DNA of 64,000 nucleotides from Leucobacter sp. OLIS6 (GTDB lineage: Bacteria > Actinomycetota > Actinomycetes > Actinomycetales > Microbacteriaceae), in assembly GCF_002752355.1 (NCBI RefSeq), contig NZ_MRAV01000012.1:59746-123745 (forward strand), read 5' to 3'. The position numbers were made by a program, and so were the translations under genes. The notes under the pieces are model-generated. The model made no database searches. It worked only from the letters and a program-made list of their open reading frames with translations, and was not told the DNA's origin. Position 1 is the first letter of the stretch; each line of letters begins with the position of its first letter. Of the stretch, positions 1 through 9,265 are shown piece by piece.

Positions 1-1095
1 GGCCGCGAGCGCGTGGAACGGGGACGAGGGCAGTCCCGCGTAGTCGACCGAGAGCACCTCGGGCTGCTGCTCGAGCCATGCCGCGATCCGGATCGACGAC
101 TGCACGTGGCGCTCCATGCGCAGCGAGAGCGTCTCCATGCCCTGGTGCATGAGGAAGCCGTGCAGCGGCGAGAGGGTCGGGCCGATGTCGTTGACCACGG
201 ACTCGCGTGCGGCGCGCGCGTAGGCGCCCTGACCGAAGCGGTCGAGCATCGAGGCGACGCCCGGACGCGACGACCGCGTGATCAGGGGGAAGGATCGTCC
301 GGCCCGCTCCGCGGCCTCCCAATCGAAGTTGCCGCCGTCGACGATCGCGCCGCCGACCGCCGCGCCGTGACCGGTGAGGAACTTCGTCGCGGAGTGCACC
401 ACGATGTTGGCGCCGTGCTCGAACGGGCGGATGAGGGCCGGTGTGCCGACCGTGTTGTCGACCACGAGCGGCAGGTTGTAGCGCGCAGCGACCGCGGCGA
501 TGCGCCGCAGGTCCGTGATGTCGTTGCAGGGGTTCGGCACGGTCTCGGTGTAGATCGCCTTGGTGTTCGGCCGGATCGCCCGCTCCCACTCGGCGTCGTC
601 CTCCGCGTCCCACACGTAGTCGAACTCGATGCCGAAGCGCTTGAAGCTGCGGCCGAACAGGATCCGGGTGCCGCCGTAGACCGAAGCCGTCGAGACGATG
701 TGGTCGCCCTGCTGGGCGAGTGCGAACAGCGCGGACGAGATCGCGGCCTGCCCGCTCGACACGGCGACCGAGACGGTGCCGCCCTCGAGTGAGGCGAGGC
801 GCTCCTCGGCCACCCAGTTCGACGGGTTGCCCTGGCGCGAGTAGATGGGGGCGTGCTCGCTGGGCGAGAAGGCGTCCCCCTCGCCGCGGGGCCCGTCGTC
901 CTCCGCGCGCCAGTGGATGCTGCCGTCGAAGCGACTCACCTGGTCGTCGAAGTCCTCGAACAGGTAGCCGGCGGAGAGCGCGATCGGCGGGACCCGGAGG
1001 CCGTGGTTCTTGTCGGGGTACTCGCCGGCGTGCACCTGGCGGGTGTCGAAGTCGAAGCCGTCCCAGTCGTAGATCGGTTGTGCGGTGGCGGTCAT
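1..1095 (-). CDS. O-acetylhomoserine sulfhydrylase / Cys-Met PLP enzyme, 3' end beyond window
   Basis: PLP-dependent transsulfuration-family enzyme, most like O-acetylhomoserine (thiol)-lyase, which makes homocysteine from O-acetylhomoserine and sulfide in the cytoplasm. The 365 visible codons begin with [19 protein letters not shown] and contain the family cofactor motif [11 protein letters not shown] with the PLP lysine at K238, the YSRQGNPS substrate/phosphate region near residue 85-92, and VVDNTVGTP near 211. The C-terminus and stop lie off the left edge. The start ATG overlaps the TGA of the upstream malY-like gene (ATGA), so the two are translationally coupled in a small sulfur amino acid operon. 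Cystathionine gamma-synthase or gamma-lyase is the alternative; the insert around residues 60-80 fits the longer MetY type better. Confidence 0.85.
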   Translation of the reverse strand, partial: MTATAQPIYDWDGFDFDTRQVHAGEYPDKNHGLRVPPIALSAGYLFEDFDDQVSRFDGSIHWRAEDDGPRGEGDAFSPSEHAPIYSRQGNPSNWVAEERLASLEGGTVSVAVSSGQAAISSALFALAQQGDHIVSTASVYGGTRILFGRSFKRFGIEFDYVWDAEDDAEWERAIRPNTKAIYTETVPNPCNDITDLRRIAAVAARYNLPLVVDNTVGTPALIRPFEHGANIVVHSATKFLTGHGAAVGGAIVDGGNFDWEAAERAGRSFPLITRSSRPGVASMLDRFGQGAYARAARESVVNDIGPTLSPLHGFLMHQGMETLSLRMERHVQSSIRIAAWLEQQPEVLSVDYAGLPSSPFHALAA

Positions 1096-2372
1096 TCCGT
1101 AGCTCCTTCGCGAACGGGCGGCAGGGCGGCGATGCGGTCGATCGCCGCGCGCAGGGTGTCGGGCGCGCAGGCGAGGTTGACGCGCACGTGCCCGGCACCG
1201 CCCGCCCCGAACGCACGCCCGTTGCTCAGCGCGACCCGGGCGTCCGCGAGAATCCGCGCGTGGGGATCCTCGCCGAGGCCGGCGCCGCGGAGGTCGAGCC
1301 AGGCGAGGTAGCCCGCGTGCGGCACCGTGAGGCGCGCGCCGGGCAGGCGGTCGGCGACGAGCTCGCGCAGCAGCGCGACGTTCGCCTCGATGGTCTCGAC
1401 GGCGCGGTCGAGCCAGTCGCGGGCGTCGCGGAACGCGGCGATGCTGGCGTGCACACCGAGGATGCTCGCGCGGGATCCGACCTCCGGCGGCAGCCGGTCC
1501 AGCAGCGCGGCGTCGGCGTCGGTCGCCGCGATCACGAGCGAGCACTTGGTCCCCGCGAGGTTCCAGCCCTTGCTCGCCGAGGTCGCCGTGACCGAGCGCG
1601 CGCCGGCGCTCGACGCGACGGGAGCGAACGGCGTGAAGTCGACACCGCGGTGCACGAGCGGCGCATGGATCTCGTCGGAGAGCACGAACACGTCGTGGCG
1701 CGCCGCGAGCGCGGCCAGCGCGGCCAGCGTCTCGGCCGAGTGCACGAGGCCGTGGGGGTTGTGCGGGTTGCAGAGCAGGAACGCGTCGACGCCGGTTCCC
1801 TCGGCGAACGACGCTTCGACGGCCGCGAGGTCGAGCGTCGCGGCGGGGCCGTCGGCGGAGTCCGAGACGGCCAGCGGGACCTCGACGACCTCGACGCCGA
1901 GCTCCTCGAGCATCTCGAAGAAGGAGGGGTAAGCGGGGGTCGCGAGGGCGACCCGGCCGCGCGCGCCCGTCGCGGCACCGCGGTCCGCGCGATCGGCGAG
2001 GACGAGCCGGAGCACCTCCACGACGCCGGCGCTCACGTCGGTGGCGAGGTGCACGCGCCCGGGATCGACCTCCCACTCCCAGCGGTCGCGCGCGAAGTCG
2101 GCGAACACCGGAGCGAGCGGGCTCCGCGCCTGCCCGTCGAGGTACCCGAAGTCCGAGGCCGCGACCCGCTCGGCGAGCGCCGAGCGGATCTCGGGGGCGA
2201 CGGTGTAATCCATCTCCGCGACGAAGAGCGGCAGCACGTCCGCCGGGTAGCGGGTCCACTTCTGGCTGCTGCGGCCCGCGCGCAACGACGCGGGATCGAG
2301 CTGCGCGAAAGGGGTGCCGCTCGGGTCGGTGCCCTGAGGGGCCGGGCAGTCGGGGTCGCCGTCGGATGACAT
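1092..2372 (-). CDS. MalY/PatB-type C-S lyase (aminotransferase fold)
   Basis: Fold-type I PLP enzyme of 426 residues, related to MalY/PatB cystathionine beta-lyases that cleave C-S bonds to give homocysteine or thiols plus pyruvate. Visible motifs are FVAEMDYTVAPEI near the N-terminus, LLCNPHNPHG, VLSDEIHAPLV (PLP-binding Asp) and SASKGWNLAG with the Schiff-base lysine at about K268. The product feeds the same pathway as the MetY-like gene that overlaps its stop codon. The ATG chosen is preceded by GAGCAT, six bases, then ATG, which fits the leaderless pattern seen elsewhere in this window; the six-base spacer GAGGGC could also act as a weak ribosome site. The MalY regulator role known from E. 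coli is not implied. Confidence 0.87.
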   Translation of the reverse strand: MSSDGDPDCPAPQGTDPSGTPFAQLDPASLRAGRSSQKWTRYPADVLPLFVAEMDYTVAPEIRSALAERVAASDFGYLDGQARSPLAPVFADFARDRWEWEVDPGRVHLATDVSAGVVEVLRLVLADRADRGAATGARGRVALATPAYPSFFEMLEELGVEVVEVPLAVSDSADGPAATLDLAAVEASFAEGTGVDAFLLCNPHNPHGLVHSAETLAALAALAARHDVFVLSDEIHAPLVHRGVDFTPFAPVASSAGARSVTATSASKGWNLAGTKCSLVIAATDADAALLDRLPPEVGSRASILGVHASIAAFRDARDWLDRAVETIEANVALLRELVADRLPGARLTVPHAGYLAWLDLRGAGLGEDPHARILADARVALSNGRAFGAGGAGHVRVNLACAPDTLRAAIDRIAALPPVREGATE

Positions 2373-2378
2373 GCCCTC

Positions 2379-2384
2379 ATGCTC
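2379..2384 (-). promoter_or_regulatory. -10 box of malY-like gene (leaderless)
   Basis: GAGCAT on the minus strand with a six-base spacer to the ATG, as at other leaderless starts in this window. Weak match to TANNNT. Confidence 0.4.
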
Positions 2385-2477
2385 GCGCACGCACCCGCGG
2401 CGTCCCAAGGCGGCCGGTAAGGGGGCGTCATACTGGGGAAGGCGATGCGGCGGAGGCCGCGCGGAAGGGCGGACGGC

Positions 2478-3404
2478 ATGCGGCGGACACGATTGGGAGC
2501 GCGAGACGCATCGATGCTGGGCCTCGGCATGATGGGACTGGAGCCGCTCGAGGACTCGCAGGTCAGAGAACTGTTCGGCACGGCCCGTGAACTCGGGGTC
2601 GACGTGTTCGACCACGCCGACATCTACGGGTCGGAGTGGCACGCGTGCGAACGGCGGTTCGGCGATGCGCTGCGCCTCGGCGCCGCGGAGCGCGACGCGA
2701 TCGCGATCCAGTCGAAGTGCGGGATCCAGCGCGATGCCCACGGCTTCGACTTCTCGGCCGAGCACATCGTGCGGCAGGTGGATGGATCCCTGGAAGCGTT
2801 GCGGACCGACCGGCTCGACGTGCTCCTGCTGCACCGGCCCGACGCGCTGGTGGAGCCCGACGAGGTCGCGCGGGCGTTCGACACGCTCGAGGCGGCGGGC
2901 AAGGTGCTGGCCTTCGGTGTCTCCAATCACACGCCCGGGCAGATCGAACTGCTGCGCTCGGCGGTGCGGCAGCCGCTCATCGCGAACCAGGTGCAGTTCG
3001 GGCTCGGGCACGCCGGGCTCGTCGCCCAAGGGGTCGCCGCGAACATGGAGGGCGTCGCGCAGTCGTCGGTGCGCGACGGTGGACTCGTCGACTGGGCGCG
3101 GCTGAACGGGGTGCGGCTGCAGGCCTGGTCGCCGTTCCGCCGCGGCTTCTTCGAGGGGTCCCTCTTCGACGACGGCGCCCCGAGCGCGCTGCGCGACGCG
3201 CTGGCCCGAGTCGGGGCGGCGCACGGGCTCACGCCGTCCGGTGTCGCTGCGGCCTGGATCGCGCGGCACCCGGCCGAGATCCAGACGATCGTGGGCACCA
3301 TCCGGCCCGAGCGCCTGCGCGAGGCCGCCGCGGGCGTCGACGCGCAGCTGTCCCGATCGGAGTGGTACGAGCTGTTCGGCGCCGCGGGATACGAGATCCC
3401 GTAG
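2478..3404 (+). CDS. aldo/keto reductase
   Basis: NAD(P)H-dependent oxidoreductase of the aldo/keto reductase superfamily, 308 residues, close in layout to the YdhF group. The catalytic tetrad can be read: D45 and Y50 in VDVFDHADIYGSE, K80 in IQSKCGI and the histidine in LLLHRPDAL. The cofactor loop IVGTIRPERLREAA is near the C-terminus. The start chosen is MRRTRLGARD, with GAAGGG a few bases upstream; an in-frame ATG eleven codons earlier (2445) is possible and sits ten bases after a CATACT -10 box. The gene is divergent from malY and convergent with the membrane protein downstream. Its substrate cannot be told from sequence. Confidence 0.85.
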   Translation: MRRTRLGARDASMLGLGMMGLEPLEDSQVRELFGTARELGVDVFDHADIYGSEWHACERRFGDALRLGAAERDAIAIQSKCGIQRDAHGFDFSAEHIVRQVDGSLEALRTDRLDVLLLHRPDALVEPDEVARAFDTLEAAGKVLAFGVSNHTPGQIELLRSAVRQPLIANQVQFGLGHAGLVAQGVAANMEGVAQSSVRDGGLVDWARLNGVRLQAWSPFRRGFFEGSLFDDGAPSALRDALARVGAAHGLTPSGVAAAWIARHPAEIQTIVGTIRPERLREAAAGVDAQLSRSEWYELFGAAGYEIP

Positions 3405-3410
3405 CAGCGT

Positions 3411-4751
3411 CTAGCGTCGGCGCTGCCCCGTGAGCAGGCGCACCGTGCCCGAGGTGAGGGCCTCGAGCGGACCGCGCCGGTGCAGGCCTGCGAGGATCGC
3501 GCCGATGAGGATCGCGCCCGCGAGCTGCAGACCGAAGGCCGGCATGCCGATCGCGTACCAGGGCAGCGTGCCCGGGTCGGGGACGTCCTGCAGCATGAGC
3601 GCTTCCATCGCCGGCTGCACGAGCAGCGCGGTCGCGATCACGTGCAGCGAGTAGATGGTGAGCGGGGCGGCGCCCGCCGAACGGAACACGTTCAGTGCGA
3701 AACCGGGCTCGCGGCGCGAGCGCCCGCCATCGAAGATCGCGACGAGCAGTCCGATCACCAGCAGGGAGATGCCGACGGTGCGCAGGAGGTCGAGCGGCGA
3801 TCCGGAGTGCGGGGTCGCGACGAGCATCGCCCACGGATCGGCCGAGAACGGGGCGCCGAAGGTCGGCGAGACGAGCATCGTGCGGAACATCTCGGGATCG
3901 ACGCCCTCGGGCACCGCGAAGCCGAATCGGTCGAGGTGGGCGACGACCCACATCGAGACGCCCTGCGCGGCGGCGGCGACGGCAGCTCCGGCTGCGGCCG
4001 CGACGAGCGCGGTGCGGCGGAGCGAACCGCGCTCGGTGGCGGCGACGAAGGCGCGGGCGATGAGGATCCCGATCAGGAGGTACACGACCCACGTGACGGC
4101 CGGGTACTCGCCGGTGAGGAACAGGCCGCGGATCGCGCCGGCGGGGTCGCCCGAGAACGACTCGAAGGTGACGGAGCCGCCCTCGTTGACGACGCCGAGC
4201 GCGGATCGCGCCATCGCGTTGAGCGGCGGCACCGCGACGGCGAGCACTGCGGCGATCCCCGCGATCGCCCAGGACGGGAGCAGGATCGCGGGCGCCGCGA
4301 TGATCATCGCGAGGCCGTAGTAAGCGAGGACGACGACGATGGGCACCTGCATCATGCCGAGGAGCATGCCGATGAGCACGAGGATCGCGCCGCGGATCAG
4401 GATCCCGGAGATCGCCGCGCCGGGGCGGCCGTCGCGCAGCGGGGCGCGCGACGCGAAGACGAGGCTGAGGCCGCCCAGCACGGCGAACAGGGGCGCCGCG
4501 ATGCCCGAGGTGAGCGTCTGCGCGACCGATCCCGCGGTCTGCTCGAACGGGCTCAGCCCGGGCAGCATGGCGGAGATCGCGACGAGGTGGGTGGCCATCA
4601 TGCCGGCGATCGCGAGGAATCGGGCGAGGTCGACGCCGACGTAGCGGACACGGGGTGCTCCGGCCGTCGCGCGGGTGCTCGCACGGGCGGAGGTCGAAGC
4701 GGGAACGGGGACGTGGATCCGGGTCGGGCCGGTCGGCGTGCTCGTGGACAT
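3411..4751 (-). CDS. DUF418/DUF1624-like polytopic membrane protein
   Basis: Integral membrane protein of 446 residues with about ten hydrophobic segments. The N-terminal part has RYVGVDLARFLAIAGMMATH, the opening helix typical of the heparan-alpha-glucosaminide acetyltransferase-like/DUF1624 group, and the C-terminal half (LTIYSLHVIATALL) fits DUF418. Such proteins are thought to move acyl groups across the membrane, but no substrate has been shown for this subfamily. The start at MSTSTPTGPT is supported by AGGAGAGG eight bases upstream. It is divergent from the dicarboxylate transporter, with 153 bases between the starts. Confidence 0.75.
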   Translation of the reverse strand: MSTSTPTGPTRIHVPVPASTSARASTRATAGAPRVRYVGVDLARFLAIAGMMATHLVAISAMLPGLSPFEQTAGSVAQTLTSGIAAPLFAVLGGLSLVFASRAPLRDGRPGAAISGILIRGAILVLIGMLLGMMQVPIVVVLAYYGLAMIIAAPAILLPSWAIAGIAAVLAVAVPPLNAMARSALGVVNEGGSVTFESFSGDPAGAIRGLFLTGEYPAVTWVVYLLIGILIARAFVAATERGSLRRTALVAAAAGAAVAAAAQGVSMWVVAHLDRFGFAVPEGVDPEMFRTMLVSPTFGAPFSADPWAMLVATPHSGSPLDLLRTVGISLLVIGLLVAIFDGGRSRREPGFALNVFRSAGAAPLTIYSLHVIATALLVQPAMEALMLQDVPDPGTLPWYAIGMPAFGLQLAGAILIGAILAGLHRRGPLEALTSGTVRLLTGQRRR

Positions 4752-4904
4752 GCTTCCACCCTCTCCTGAACGGCTGGGTGCGCGCATCGGACGAGGGGGC
4801 CATCATCCGGTACTCAAGTACCGGACGGCTCTGGTCCCGGAGCGGCCGCGCCAGTACGCTCGGGGCAGGCGGGCCGCCGGAGCGGCCCGGGATGGGGGAT
4901 CCCG

Positions 4905-6248
4905 ATGGACATCGCGCTCTTCATCGCGCAGCTCGTGGTCGTGCTCGGCTGCATCGTCATGGGCACCCGGTCGAGCGGCGTCGGCCTCGGGCTCTGGGGC
5001 GGTACGGGCGTGGCGATCCTGGTGTTCGGGTTCCGCCTCGCGCCGGGCTCGCCGCCCGTGGACGCGCTGCTCATCGTGCTGTCGGTCGTACTCGCCTCCT
5101 CGATGATGCAGGCGGCGGGCGGCATCGACTGGATGGTGTCGATCGCGGCGAAGCTCATCTCGCGCAGTCCCAAGCAGATCACGCTCGTCGCGCCGCTCGT
5201 CTCGTTCCTGTTCTCGGTCGGCGCGGGCACCTCGAACATCCTCTACCCGCTGCTGCCGGTGATCCAGGACCTCTCCTACCGCAACGGGATCCGTCCCTCG
5301 CGCCCGCTGTCGCTCTCGGTCGTCGCCACGGGCGTCGCACTCGCCTGCAGCCCGGTCTCGGCGGCGATGGCCGCCATGGTCACGCTCACGGATACCGCAC
5401 CCTGGAACTTCGAGCTCATCGACATCCTGAAGGTCACGATCCCCGCCGCCATCGTGGGCATTGTGCTCTCCAGCATCGCGGTGAACCGACTCGGCAAGGA
5501 CATCGCCGACGACCCCGAGATCCAGGCGAAGATTGCGAAGGGCGAGCTCGAGGCGCCGCACGCCGACGCGCAGGAGGTCAAGGCGGCGGTGACCGTCACC
5601 GCGGCGGGCCGCAACGCGGCGCTCATCTTCCTCCTCGGCGTCGCAGCGATCGTGATCTTCGGTCTCTTCAAGGGGCTGCGCCCGCTCGATGCCGAGGGAG
5701 CGGCGATCTCCATGACCCCGGTCATCGAGATCGTCATGTTCGTGGTCGGTACCCTGATCCTGCTGGTGTCGCGCCCGAAGGTCGCCGAGATCCCCACCAT
5801 GACGGTGTTCAAGGCCGGAATGGTGTCGGCGATCGCGCTGTTCGGCCTGGCCTGGCTCACCGACACCTTCCTCGGCGCGCACACGAAGCTCATCGCCGAG
5901 GGCGTCGGTGGACTCGTCACCGCGGCGCCGTGGATCTTCGCGCTCGGCGTGTTCCTCGTCTGCGTGCTGACCACGAGCCAGTCGACGGCGACGCGCACGA
6001 TCGTGCCGATCGGCCTCGCCGCCGGGATCCCGCTCGGGCTGCTCTCGGGCATGTGGGCCGGTGCGTTCGCCGGAATCTACCTGCTGCCCACCAACGGATC
6101 GCAGATCGCGGCCGCGAACTTCGACACCTCGGGCAGCACCAAGCTCGGCACGAAGCTCGTCGACCACGCGTTCTTCCTGCCGACGCTGATCCTCGCGGTC
6201 ACGACGATCGCCGCGGGTGCCCTGTTCGGGGCGCTCTGGGGCGGGTGA
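4905..6248 (+). CDS. Dcu-family C4-dicarboxylate transporter
   Basis: Inner-membrane carrier of 447 residues matching the DcuA/DcuB family, which exchanges or takes up fumarate, malate, succinate and aspartate. Recognisable segments are GLGLWGGTGVAILVFGF, VVLASSMMQAAGGIDWMV, SFLFSVGAGTSNILYPLLPV and, near the end, LTTSQSTATRTIVPIGLAAG. The central hydrophilic loop (IADDPEIQAKIAKGELEAP) divides two sets of helices as in the family. GGGGGAT precedes the ATG, and TACGCT about 45 bases upstream could be its -10 box. No fumarate reductase or dicarboxylate sensor gene is adjacent, so whether it works aerobically or in fumarate respiration is open. Confidence 0.85.
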   Translation: MDIALFIAQLVVVLGCIVMGTRSSGVGLGLWGGTGVAILVFGFRLAPGSPPVDALLIVLSVVLASSMMQAAGGIDWMVSIAAKLISRSPKQITLVAPLVSFLFSVGAGTSNILYPLLPVIQDLSYRNGIRPSRPLSLSVVATGVALACSPVSAAMAAMVTLTDTAPWNFELIDILKVTIPAAIVGIVLSSIAVNRLGKDIADDPEIQAKIAKGELEAPHADAQEVKAAVTVTAAGRNAALIFLLGVAAIVIFGLFKGLRPLDAEGAAISMTPVIEIVMFVVGTLILLVSRPKVAEIPTMTVFKAGMVSAIALFGLAWLTDTFLGAHTKLIAEGVGGLVTAAPWIFALGVFLVCVLTTSQSTATRTIVPIGLAAGIPLGLLSGMWAGAFAGIYLLPTNGSQIAAANFDTSGSTKLGTKLVDHAFFLPTLILAVTTIAAGALFGALWGG

Positions 6249-6273
6249 TGAGGAGAGAGCGGGTGAGGGGCGC

Positions 6274-7386
6274 CTAGACGCGGGCGCGGAACGCGTCCCA
6301 CGCGCGCTTGCAGGCGTGCGCCAGCGCATCGACCCGAGCCGGATCCTCGTCGATCCAGCCGGTGCCGGGCTCGTGCAGCTCGGCCGTCGCCGCCGGGCCG
6401 AGCAGGTACTCGCGCAGGAACTCGGCCTGCACCGCCCCGAGCCGCAGCTCTGCCGCCTCGGCGACCGCGGTCACCTCGCGGAACTGCGCCCCCGCGGCCA
6501 GGATCTCCTGGCTGCCGAGGTACGGCTGATTGAGCGCGACGGCGTCGGGACGTTCGACCGCGAATCCCGCGCGATGGGCGTCGGCGAGCGCGCGCAGCGC
6601 GTCGCCCGGCATGGTGGGCGGGTCCGCGGGACCGGCCGCCTCGCGCGGCTCGCCGAGCGCATCGCCGCGGTTCGACAGGGCCACGACGTCGGGCAGGCGA
6701 TCCTGCTCGGCGCGCGGCACGTTCACCGCGCCGTCGCGGGTGGTCGTGGTGTTCATGGTGTCGTGGAACGAGAGCCGCGTGAACGTGCCGCCGCGCGCGA
6801 GCTTCATCGTGAGGAACTGCTCGGTGAGACGGTCCCGCGTCGCCTCGTAGACCCCGAGCCCCTGCTCGGCGGTGCGCGCGAAGGCATCGACGAGGCGGGC
6901 GATCCCGGCCTCGGTATCGGGGATCTCGAGGATCGGGAAGAACGAGAACGTGACCGGGCGGATCGCGTCGACGCCCGTGAGATCGACGCGCTGCCAGGGC
7001 CCGGCAGCGCGCACCCGCTCGACGGCCTGCGCGAGGGTGCCCCGCACATCGGCGGGCTTCGGGCGGTTGGGATCGCGGATCAACCGCGGGTGCGGGTTGA
7101 TGACCGCGACGATCCGCGGATCGATCTCGGCCCAGCGGCGCACCACCGCGGCCGTCGCGACGTCGCTGAAGTCGTACTGCAGGCGCTTCGTGAGCGCGGG
7201 GGAGAGGAACTCGGCGATCTCCTCGGGGATCGCAGCGCCCGAGTGGGGTGTGCTGACCAGCAGATCGGCCTGCCGGATCGCGTCCTCGAGGCTGCGCGAA
7301 CCGTCGGCGCCGCCGACGAAGTGGGTGATCTGCTCGGGGGCGAAGACGGTGCCGGACGGAATGAGGTCGAGATCCGCGTCGCTCAT
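6274..7386 (-). CDS. N-formylglutamate amidohydrolase family protein
   Basis: Predicted metal-dependent amidohydrolase of 370 residues. The N-terminal LLVSTPHSGAAIPEEI and the INPHPRLIRDPNRP segment match the N-formylglutamate amidohydrolase (HutG2-like) family, which releases glutamate from N-formylglutamate at the end of one histidine degradation route. No other hut gene is nearby, and the protein is about 100 residues longer than typical, with an acidic, Pro-rich insert around residues 240-270. The family assignment is fairly safe; the substrate is not. It is convergent with dcu and lies 23 bases downstream of rimB on the same strand, so it may be co-transcribed with rimB. Confidence 0.75.
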   Translation of the reverse strand: MSDADLDLIPSGTVFAPEQITHFVGGADGSRSLEDAIRQADLLVSTPHSGAAIPEEIAEFLSPALTKRLQYDFSDVATAAVVRRWAEIDPRIVAVINPHPRLIRDPNRPKPADVRGTLAQAVERVRAAGPWQRVDLTGVDAIRPVTFSFFPILEIPDTEAGIARLVDAFARTAEQGLGVYEATRDRLTEQFLTMKLARGGTFTRLSFHDTMNTTTTRDGAVNVPRAEQDRLPDVVALSNRGDALGEPREAAGPADPPTMPGDALRALADAHRAGFAVERPDAVALNQPYLGSQEILAAGAQFREVTAVAEAAELRLGAVQAEFLREYLLGPAATAELHEPGTGWIDEDPARVDALAHACKRAWDAFRARV

Positions 7387-7409
7387 GGCCTCAGCGTAGC
7401 CCGGCTCGC

Positions 7410-7889
7410 CTAGGAACGCCCGCGATTCTTCCGACGGATCTTGCGATCCGGCTTCTCGCCGACGTACGAGGCCGCCGAGTCGACCAGGAACCCCTGCCGC
7501 AGCGCCTCGCGGCCGATGAGCATGCGGAACACCATCTCGTGCCGGCTCGTGAGCGTGACCTCGGCGGGCACGCGCCGGCCCACCAGCTCGATGTCCATGA
7601 GCACGACGATGCGGTCCTGCGAGTGCCCCGACGAGCTGCGGACGGTGCGGCGGTCGTGCACCGGGAGCTCCACCTGCACGGCGTCCTCTTCGGAGTTCTG
7701 CCAAGGGTGCACCTCGAACCGGACCCACGGCGCGCCGTCGCGCTCGAACTCCTCCAACTCCGCCGCGTGCAGCGCGGAGGTCTGCGCGCCCGTGTCGATC
7801 TTCGCCTTGATCCAGGGAACTCCCGCCGCAGGCAGGCGAACCCATTCACGCCAGCCCGTCAGGGTGCTTGAATGGTGGGGTTCGATCAC
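7410..7889 (-). CDS. rimB: RimB-like retropepsin-type protease (PF05618)
   Basis: Protein of 159 residues of the family once called ATP-dependent zinc protease. The motif KAKIDTGAQTSALHA carries the single Asp-Thr-Gly (D32-G34) of retropepsin-like aspartyl proteases. In Pseudomonas the homologue RimB acts with the ATP-grasp glutamate ligase RimK to control glutamate tails on ribosomal protein S6; here rimK is its immediate divergent neighbour, which supports the same pairing. The GTG start chosen follows CAAGAT and six bases, the leaderless spacing used in this window; a GTG eight codons upstream, within the shared CACGTG, is possible but would overlap the rimK start. Confidence 0.8.
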   Translation of the reverse strand: MIEPHHSSTLTGWREWVRLPAAGVPWIKAKIDTGAQTSALHAAELEEFERDGAPWVRFEVHPWQNSEEDAVQVELPVHDRRTVRSSSGHSQDRIVVLMDIELVGRRVPAEVTLTSRHEMVFRMLIGREALRQGFLVDSAASYVGEKPDRKIRRKNRGRS

Positions 7890-7894
7890 GCACC

Positions 7895-7901
7895 TATCTT
7901 G
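7895..7901. promoter_or_regulatory. overlapping -10 boxes of divergent rimB and rimK
   Basis: On the plus strand TATCTT (7895-7900) stands 13 bases before the rimK GTG; on the minus strand CAAGAT (7901-7896) stands six bases before the rimB GTG. The two -10 elements occupy the same bases, so RNA polymerase can probably serve only one direction at a time. Confidence 0.4.
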
Positions 7902-7913
7902 GCAGGAAACCAC

Positions 7914-9113
7914 GTGAAACTCGCGATTCTCTCGCGCGCCCCGCAGGCGTACTCCACGCAACGACTCCGCGCGGCCGCTGAGCAGCGCGGCCATACCCCC
8001 AAGGTGCTCAATACGCTGCGCTTCGCGATCGACCTCACGAGCGATGAGCCCGACCTGCAGTACCGGGGCAAGCAGCTAAGCGACTACGACGCGATCCTGC
8101 CCCGTATCGGCAATTCGATCACCTACTTCGGCACCGCGGTGGTGCGCCAGTTCGAGCAGATGGACGTCTACACGCCCAACACCGCGAACGGGATCACCAA
8201 CGCACGCGACAAGCTGCGCGCGATCCAGATCCTGTCGCGGCACAACATCGACATGCCGGCGACCGCCTTCGTGCGCAATCGCGCCGACGTGCGCCCCGCG
8301 ATCGAGAGCGTGGGCGGCGCGCCCGTCGTCATCAAGCTGCTCGAGGGCACCCAGGGCATCGGCGTGATCCTCGCGCCGCAGGTGAAGGTGGCGGAGGCCA
8401 TCATCGAGACCCTGCACTCGACCCGCCAGAACGTCCTGATCCAGCGCTTCGTCTCGGAGAGCCGCGGGCGCGACATCCGCGCGCTCGTGGTCGGTGATCG
8501 GGTGGTCGCCGCGATGCGGCGCAGCGCAGCGGGCGACGAGTTCCGCTCGAACGTGCACCGCGGCGGCACGGTCGAAGCCGTGCAGCTCGACGCGGCCTAC
8601 GAGCAGACCGCGGTGCGCGCGGCGCAGATCATGGGGCTGCGCGTCGCCGGCGTCGACATGCTCGAGGGTGACGAGGGGCCGCTCGTCATGGAGGTCAACT
8701 CCTCACCGGGCCTCCAGGGCATTGAGGCCGCCACCGGGCTCGACGTCGCCGGTGCGATCATCGACTACATCGCCGGGCAGGTGAACTTCCCCGAGATCGA
8801 CGTGCGTCAGCGGCTCTCGGTGTCGACGGGCTACGGCGTCGCCGAGCTCCTCATCCACTCGGGCGCCGAGCAGGTCGGCAAGACCCTCGGGGATCTGGGT
8901 CTGTGGGACCGCGACATCACGGCGCTCACGCTCCACCGCGGCGTGCAGGTGATCCCGAACCCCCGCAAGCACCAGGTGCTCGAGGCGGAGGACCGGCTCC
9001 TGTGCTTCGGCAAGCTGGAGGAGATGCGCAGCATGATCCCCGAGCGTCGACGTCGGCGTGCGCGCGTGCGCAAACTGTCGAAGGAAGCGCAGGAGCTCGC
9101 CGAGGGGCAGTAG
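7914..9113 (+). CDS. rimK: RimK-type ATP-grasp ligase with C-terminal extension
   Basis: ATP-grasp ligase of 399 residues. Residues 1-290 match RimK, which adds glutamate residues to the C-terminus of ribosomal protein S6: VKLAILSRAPQAYSTQRL, DYDAILPRIGNSITYFG, VIKLLEGTQGIGVIL (ATP-binding glycine loop) and MEVNSSPGLQGIE (Mg-binding Glu/Asn). The last ~100 residues are an extra domain with IPNPRKHQVLEAEDRLLCFG, which resembles the RCK_C/TrkA-C ligand-binding fold; S6 ligases such as the E. coli enzyme end near residue 300. The GTG start is supported by AGGAAA just upstream. Gene-neighbourhood link to rimB is strong. The acceptor protein here is inferred. Confidence 0.85.
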   Translation: MKLAILSRAPQAYSTQRLRAAAEQRGHTPKVLNTLRFAIDLTSDEPDLQYRGKQLSDYDAILPRIGNSITYFGTAVVRQFEQMDVYTPNTANGITNARDKLRAIQILSRHNIDMPATAFVRNRADVRPAIESVGGAPVVIKLLEGTQGIGVILAPQVKVAEAIIETLHSTRQNVLIQRFVSESRGRDIRALVVGDRVVAAMRRSAAGDEFRSNVHRGGTVEAVQLDAAYEQTAVRAAQIMGLRVAGVDMLEGDEGPLVMEVNSSPGLQGIEAATGLDVAGAIIDYIAGQVNFPEIDVRQRLSVSTGYGVAELLIHSGAEQVGKTLGDLGLWDRDITALTLHRGVQVIPNPRKHQVLEAEDRLLCFGKLEEMRSMIPERRRRRARVRKLSKEAQELAEGQ

Positions 9114-9121
9114 GGATCTTC

Positions 9122-9158
9122 GGGTGCTCGGGTGCTCGGGTGCCCGGGTGCTCGGGTT
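9122..9158. repeat. 8-bp tandem repeat (GGGTGCTC)
   Basis: Four and a half head-to-tail copies of GGGTGCTC, one with a T-to-C change, directly after the rimK stop. Non-coding simple repeat, likely variable in length. Confidence 0.85.
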
Positions 9159-9265
9159 ATGCACAGGGCGCAGACGCGCCTGTCCTGAGCCGGGGGAGCG
9201 TCCATAGCTTGGATCTACGGCAGCAGCGACCGTCGCTGCTGCGAATCCGAGCCGTAGGAGGCCCC

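Noticed and set aside
3480..4769. Long plus-strand open frame antisense to the membrane protein gene
   Set aside because: Composition (Arg, Asp, Gly, His) is that of a reverse-frame shadow, while the minus strand gives clear membrane helices and a ribosome site.
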